From Hyphomicrobium_A sp964405975 (GTDB taxonomy: Bacteria; Pseudomonadota; Alphaproteobacteria; Rhizobiales; Hyphomicrobiaceae), in the NCBI GenBank assembly GCA_964405975.1, contig CAYOPW010000043.1:1-25172 (forward strand): a stretch of DNA of 25,172 bases, read 5' to 3'. The position numbers and the translations under genes were made by a program. Of the stretch, positions 24,379 to 25,172 are shown in pieces (within the stretch, counting starts at the first letter, position 1; every line of letters starts with the position of its first letter). The notes beneath the pieces were generated by a model. That model was not told where the DNA came from. It worked only from the letters and a program-made list of their open reading frames with translations, and did no database searches.

Positions 24379-24558
24379 ATGGCACAAAATCAGAATCAAA
24401 ACCAAAGTACATCTCAGCAGGCGTCTGCGATTGCATCACGGGCGCTGCAAAACCCAAATTCTCTCACGCCACAAGAGATCCAGACACTTGCCGCATCGGT
24501 GTTGAATCAGAATCCGGATCGGCAATCTCAGCGGGGCCAGTCCCAGCAGAGGCGCTAG
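24379..24558 (+). CDS. Small Gln/Asn/Ser-rich hypothetical protein
   Basis: A 59-residue frame starts with ATG 24379 (GTGAG about 8 bases upstream) and stops with TAG at 24556. The N-terminus MAQNQNQNQSTSQQ and the C-terminus QNPDRQSQRGQSQQRR are low-complexity and polar. The middle, ASAIASRALQNPNSLTPQE then IQTLAASVLNQNP, looks like two short amphipathic helices with an LTP-x-E-I-x-x-LA pattern, which suggests real coding. No family is recognised. Its 3' third lies antisense to the next gene. A 233-base gap separates it from cobF, so it probably has its own promoter. Confidence 0.55.
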   Translation: MAQNQNQNQSTSQQASAIASRALQNPNSLTPQEIQTLAASVLNQNPDRQSQRGQSQQRR

Positions 24559-24826
24559 GCCTCCGTTCCTCTGACAAGCGCTCTATCGACATCACACAGC
24601 GAGCGGGAATCGTCATGATCCCGCTCGCTTGCGCGTTATTGGGGTTATGAAGATCTCCCACGCTCTGACAGATGACCTTGACGTCATCATTGTCCTTGAG
24701 AAGCCAGCCGACCGTCGCGCATTCGATGGGCCGGGTGCTGGGCAGGTCCGACAGATACTTCCATGCGGAGATAGGCTGTGCGCTGTCCTGCCAGCGAATG
24801 ATGACCAAAGGGCATTCTGTCTGCAT
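24464..24826 (-). CDS. Hypothetical protein of phage/plasmid-like type
   Basis: The 120-residue frame starts MQTECPLVIIRWQDSAQ and contains SAWKYL near 24, ECATVGWLLKDNDDVKVI near 39-56 and SGIMTIPARCVMSIERL near 77-93. This I(R/K)W-x-D-(A/S)...W...VGWL-x-x-(D/N)-x-D-x-x-(V/K)...IP-x-x-x-V-x-x-I arrangement resembles short proteins of unknown function that I associate with phages and mobile elements in proteobacteria; the link is from memory and unverified. Residues after about 94 lie antisense to the small gene at 24379-24558, look unlike the rest and may be read-through beyond the ancestral stop. An upstream extension to 25018 is open but without coding character. Confidence 0.55.
   Translation of the reverse strand: MQTECPLVIIRWQDSAQPISAWKYLSDLPSTRPIECATVGWLLKDNDDVKVICQSVGDLHNPNNAQASGIMTIPARCVMSIERLSEERRPSASAGTGPAEIADPDSDSTPMRQVSGSLVA
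24599..24628. terminator. Perfect 10-bp inverted repeat, possible terminator
   Basis: GCGAGCGGGA and TCCCGCTCGC flank a 10-base loop, 40 bases after the small plus-strand gene. It lacks a T tract and lies inside the coding part of the minus-strand gene, so termination is only a possibility. Confidence 0.3.
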
Positions 24827-24969
24827 CGTGGTCCCAATGAGATTCAATGTGCGAATCCTAACAGACTCAACAGCTTCTGTTGTGGTGCGACTGCCACGCA
24901 ACTGAGGGAAAGACGCGCCGGCATGGCAGGTTCTTGCAGGCCCCTCCAAGCCGCTTGGAGTCGAAGACG

Positions 24970-25172
24970 ATGATGCGCGAAAACTATTCGGTGACGTGCG
25001 GGAATGTTGTTTGTTCACCGATCGATGGTATATGCGACATTGACCCGTTCCAGCTTAAGGCGGCACACGAGAATAGGCGGCTACGCGCCATCATTGCCGG
25101 GTCACGCGCCTATCGCACCACCAGTCATCAAGCGCCATGGCCGCCATTACAGACTTCGCGCCGATCGCACGA
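24970..25172 (+). CDS. Open reading frame leaving the window, hypothetical
   Basis: An ATG at 24970 (a second follows directly) opens a frame that continues 67 codons to the window edge. GGAG lies 9 bases upstream, a good ribosome binding site. The translation begins MMRENYSVTCGNVVCSPIDG, and DPFQLKAAHENRRLRAII follows with a helical, charged character. No family is recognised and the 3' part is missing. It is divergent from the minus-strand gene that starts at 24826. Confidence 0.4.
   Translation, partial: MMRENYSVTCGNVVCSPIDGICDIDPFQLKAAHENRRLRAIIAGSRAYRTTSHQAPWPPLQTSRRSH

Noticed and set aside
24827..25018. 64-residue N-terminal extension of the minus-strand hypothetical gene
   Set aside because: Low-complexity Ser/Arg/Thr reading, partly antisense to the frame starting at 24970, with no motif support.

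Overview
The window carries an almost complete cluster for oxygen-dependent (aerobic) cobalamin biosynthesis from a GC-rich alphaproteobacterium. Gene content and order (bluB, cobE between cobM and cobL, cbtAB, a DUF1636-like protein and cobW next to cobN) suggest Hyphomicrobiales (Rhizobiales). This placement is an inference from gene content, since no rRNA or taxonomic marker is present.

Left edge (1-363): the start of a phage terminase small-subunit-like gene runs off the window on the minus strand. At 318-363 lies the 3' half of a tRNA-Arg(CCT) gene without its 5' half. Together they look like the right end of a prophage or other integrative element inserted at that tRNA. A decayed patatin-like lipoprotein gene follows (about 547-1170).

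Main minus-strand block (1440-15892), in order of transcription: cbtB, cbtA, a DUF1636-like protein, cobW, cobN, cobG, cobH, cobI, cobJ, then (after the oppositely oriented cobK) cobL, cobE, cobM, cobB, bluB. A cobalamin riboswitch with a well placed promoter precedes cbtB (about 15943-16138). Most genes are joined by 4-base ATGA stop/start overlaps. The plus-strand set cobU(cobP)-cobO-cobQ starts from the other side of the riboswitch. Next come cobD(cbiB) on the minus strand, cobC on the plus strand, a minus-strand trio cobT-phosphatase-cobS, and cobF on the plus strand.

Working together: CbtAB probably imports cobalt and CobW may deliver it. CobI, G, J, M, F, K, L and H convert precorrin-2 to hydrogenobyrinic acid, and CobB amidates it to the a,c-diamide. 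CobN is the large subunit of the ATP-dependent chelatase that inserts cobalt. CobO adenosylates, CobQ amidates, and CobD with CobC attach the aminopropanol arm. CobU activates it, BluB makes dimethylbenzimidazole, CobT activates that base, and CobS joins the two halves. Not seen here are cobA (uroporphyrinogen-III methyltransferase) and the two smaller cobaltochelatase subunits, which must be encoded elsewhere if the pathway works.

Right edge (24146-25172): a small Gln/Asn-rich protein gene, a convergent overlapping minus-strand gene of phage/plasmid-like hypothetical type, and an open frame that leaves the window. Gene symbols are ambiguous in this field: here cobS, cobT and cobU mean cobalamin synthase, the nucleotide:DMB phosphoribosyltransferase and the cobinamide kinase (cobV, cobU and cobP in Pseudomonas denitrificans usage).
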